A program made the position numbers and the translations under genes. A DNA stretch of 8,313 nucleotides from JBKPNX01 sp046732855. GTDB lineage: Bacteria > Pseudomonadota > Alphaproteobacteria > Geminicoccales > Geminicoccaceae. Positions 7,007 to 8,313 of this stretch are shown here, piece after piece (positions within the stretch are counted from its first letter, which is position 1; each line of letters starts with the position of its first letter). Under the pieces are notes generated by a model, which was not told where the DNA came from, did not search any database, and was given only the letters and a program-made list of their open reading frames with translations. Where the stretch lies: assembly GCA_046732855.1 (NCBI GenBank), contig JBKPNX010000230.1, positions 1 through 8,313 of the forward strand. The letters run 5' to 3'.

Positions 7007-8008
7007 CTACCGCCGGCCATCCGTCATGGCGTGGAAAATGCCAGGCGGGCGGAACCGCTTTTGGCCGGTGAGTAGGCGGTGCAGCCGGCCGGCCAGCCGT
7101 TCGCGCAGAAACGGTGGATGGTAAGTGCGCGCGACGGCGGCTTCGATGCACCGGTCGACGAACGGAAAGGGCGGGAGCCGGAGCCTGTCGACTGCGTCCA
7201 AGGGGTCGACGCGCAGCCGCCGCGCCGGGGCGGTGTGGGTGCCGCTATAGTCAAGGCCGATATTTTCTACAAGCGACCGGACCGGTGTCAGCGCCAGGGC
7301 GTGGTGGCGGAAATGGGCGAGGGCCCAGTCCACGTCCCACGTGTCGAGTTGGCCCTTCTGCACCAGCTTGAGCAGCCATGGCAGATCACTTCCCGCCCGC
7401 GCAAAGTTCCGCTGCAACGGGCCCCCGTTCAGGACCTCGTGGACGGCGCCTTGATCGCCGTCATAAGCGCGCCAGCGGTCGGCCCAGGTTGCCCAGCCCC
7501 AGCTGGAGAACCTCGGGCTGAAGTAGACGTCGTAAGGATAAGCACGCGAGAACTTGAGAATGTGGGGAGGTGGGCTGTATCCGCAGACGCTGAAGACCGC
7601 GCGCTCGTCGCTGTAGCGATCGAGGCATACATTCATGAAACTCAGGAAGTAGGGCGACGTGTTCAGGTCGTCCTCAACAACGATAACCCGATCGTGCTCA
7701 GTTAGCACTGAGGTAATGCCATTGATGAGCGACTGTCGACAACCTTTGTTGGCATCGGCGCCGACAACCGTCACCGTGCGAAACCCGGCCGCTCCGGCAA
7801 TTATGCGCTGCACCTGCTCGACCCGGTGCCTGTCCGTCTCGCGACTGGGACCGTCAACAAACGCCACCAGTTCGCTAAATTTAGCCAGTCGGTTGCGGGC
7901 TAGCGCCTGCAAGGTGCGCAGCGTGTGCTCAGGTCGATTGAAGGCAAACAGCGCGATTGGCGCGGCGCGCTCGGGGCGCTCGGAACAAAGGTCAATCACG
8001 CGCGGCAT
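7007..8008 (-). CDS. GNT-I/GT2-like (GT-A fold) glycosyltransferase
   Basis: Predicted cytoplasmic glycosyltransferase of 333 residues. The N-terminal strand APIALFAFNRPEHTLRTLQAL (16-36) matches the opening of bacterial proteins related to eukaryotic GNT-I and family 2 enzymes. It is followed by AFVDGPS (49-55), NKGCRQSLINGITSVL (87-102) and the metal/nucleotide-binding RVIVVEDDL (107-115), where E112-D113-D114 take the DXD place. The segment YFSPRFSSWGWATWADRWRAYD (162-183) and LVENIGLDYSGTHT (246-259) recur in this subgroup. An in-frame TGA two codons before the ATG at 8008 fixes the start; the Shine-Dalgarno match is weak. It lies 17 nt after the preceding glycosyltransferase gene and abuts the flippase gene. 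The transferred sugar cannot be inferred. An alternative reading as a fucosyltransferase-like or inverting enzyme is less well supported. Confidence 0.9.
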   Translation of the reverse strand: MPRVIDLCSERPERAAPIALFAFNRPEHTLRTLQALARNRLAKFSELVAFVDGPSRETDRHRVEQVQRIIAGAAGFRTVTVVGADANKGCRQSLINGITSVLTEHDRVIVVEDDLNTSPYFLSFMNVCLDRYSDERAVFSVCGYSPPPHILKFSRAYPYDVYFSPRFSSWGWATWADRWRAYDGDQGAVHEVLNGGPLQRNFARAGSDLPWLLKLVQKGQLDTWDVDWALAHFRHHALALTPVRSLVENIGLDYSGTHTAPARRLRVDPLDAVDRLRLPPFPFVDRCIEAAVARTYHPPFLRERLAGRLHRLLTGQKRFRPPGIFHAMTDGRR

Positions 8009-8025
8009 GCGTCATCCATCTTCGG

Positions 8026-8313
8026 TCAGCAAGACCCGAGGCGGCCGCGCGACAGGCGAGCGACTGCGGCATCTACATACCAGCTCATCTTCTTGATCTG
8101 CTTGACCTCCATAAATTCCGACAATCGATACGCGGTGTATATTATATAGTTCCACAAAGTTGCAGCGCTAAGACCAGTATATTCTTTGCAGACGCTGTAG
8201 ATCTCATGTTTACGCGCCGCAGTGTCGGAAAGCGTCAAAGAACCATCGTGCAGGCGGTACAGTGCCAGTGGTTCTCGCAAATAATAGATGCCGCCGAGTC
8301 GAAAGCATGATTT
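8026..8313 (-). CDS. C-terminal end of a GT2 family glycosyltransferase (partial at right edge)
   Basis: Only the last 95 residues are in the window; the frame is open through the right edge, so a TTG at 8280 is an internal Leu and not a start. The visible segment GGIYYLREPLALYRLHDGSLT (residues 7-27 of the fragment) is typical of the region after the catalytic core in family 2 glycosyltransferases, where a strand and an Arg/His-containing loop, usually YRxHxxS or YRxHxxN, close the acceptor site. The rest is a helical tail with a Lys/Arg-rich end. The DXD and N-terminal nucleotide-binding parts must lie beyond 8313. It precedes the next glycosyltransferase by 17 nt, so it belongs to the same operon. 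The GC content here is much lower than in the operon centre. Confidence 0.82.
   Translation of the reverse strand, partial: KSCFRLGGIYYLREPLALYRLHDGSLTLSDTAARKHEIYSVCKEYTGLSAATLWNYIIYTAYRLSEFMEVKQIKKMSWYVDAAVARLSRGRLGSC

Noticed and set aside
8278..8280. TTG as the start of a short 84-residue protein at the right edge
   Set aside because: The frame stays open to the edge and the residues before the TTG (GGIYY) complete a glycosyltransferase family 2 motif, so this is the end of a longer gene.

Overview
This window is part of a surface-polysaccharide (O-antigen, capsule or exopolysaccharide) biosynthesis cluster from a GC-rich Gram-negative bacterium. An alphaproteobacterium is a plausible guess from the base composition and the protein style, but there is no marker gene to prove it. 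Nearly every base is coding and intergenic gaps are tiny. I see no rRNA, tRNA, CRISPR array, insertion sequence or phage gene.

Layout: a polytopic O-antigen polymerase/ligase-like (Wzy-type) gene runs rightward from beyond the left edge to 1253. Everything else runs leftward as one apparent operon that enters from beyond the right edge. In transcription order it holds the end of a family-2-type glycosyltransferase (8313-8026), a GNT-I/GT2-like glycosyltransferase (8008-7007), a Wzx-type flippase (7006-5654), a GT4 glycosyltransferase with a cysteine cluster (5661-4387), a SAM-dependent methyltransferase (4390-3629), a second GT4 enzyme (3558-2386) and a third GT4-like enzyme (2382-1222). The last one meets the polymerase gene tail to tail, with a 32-bp overlap of coding sequence.

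Coupling within the operon is tight. Junctions are 17 nt, 0 nt (TAG directly followed by GTG), an 8-nt overlap, a 4-nt ATGA overlap, 70 nt and 3 nt. Two junctions (7/6 and 3/2 in the feature order below) keep the upstream and downstream genes in the same reading frame, separated only by a stop codon and at most one sense codon.

Functional model (inference): the glycosyltransferases build a lipid-linked repeat unit on the cytoplasmic face, the methyltransferase may modify a sugar or cap the chain, the flippase moves the unit across the inner membrane, and the Wzy-like protein polymerises it. The priming phosphoglycosyltransferase, chain-length regulator, outer-membrane export protein and nucleotide-sugar enzymes are not in this window and would be expected nearby. 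The ends of the window (left of about 480 and right of about 8100) are visibly less GC-rich than the middle, as is common in mosaic polysaccharide loci. I did not find evidence for a radically new system; the findings are modest and specific.
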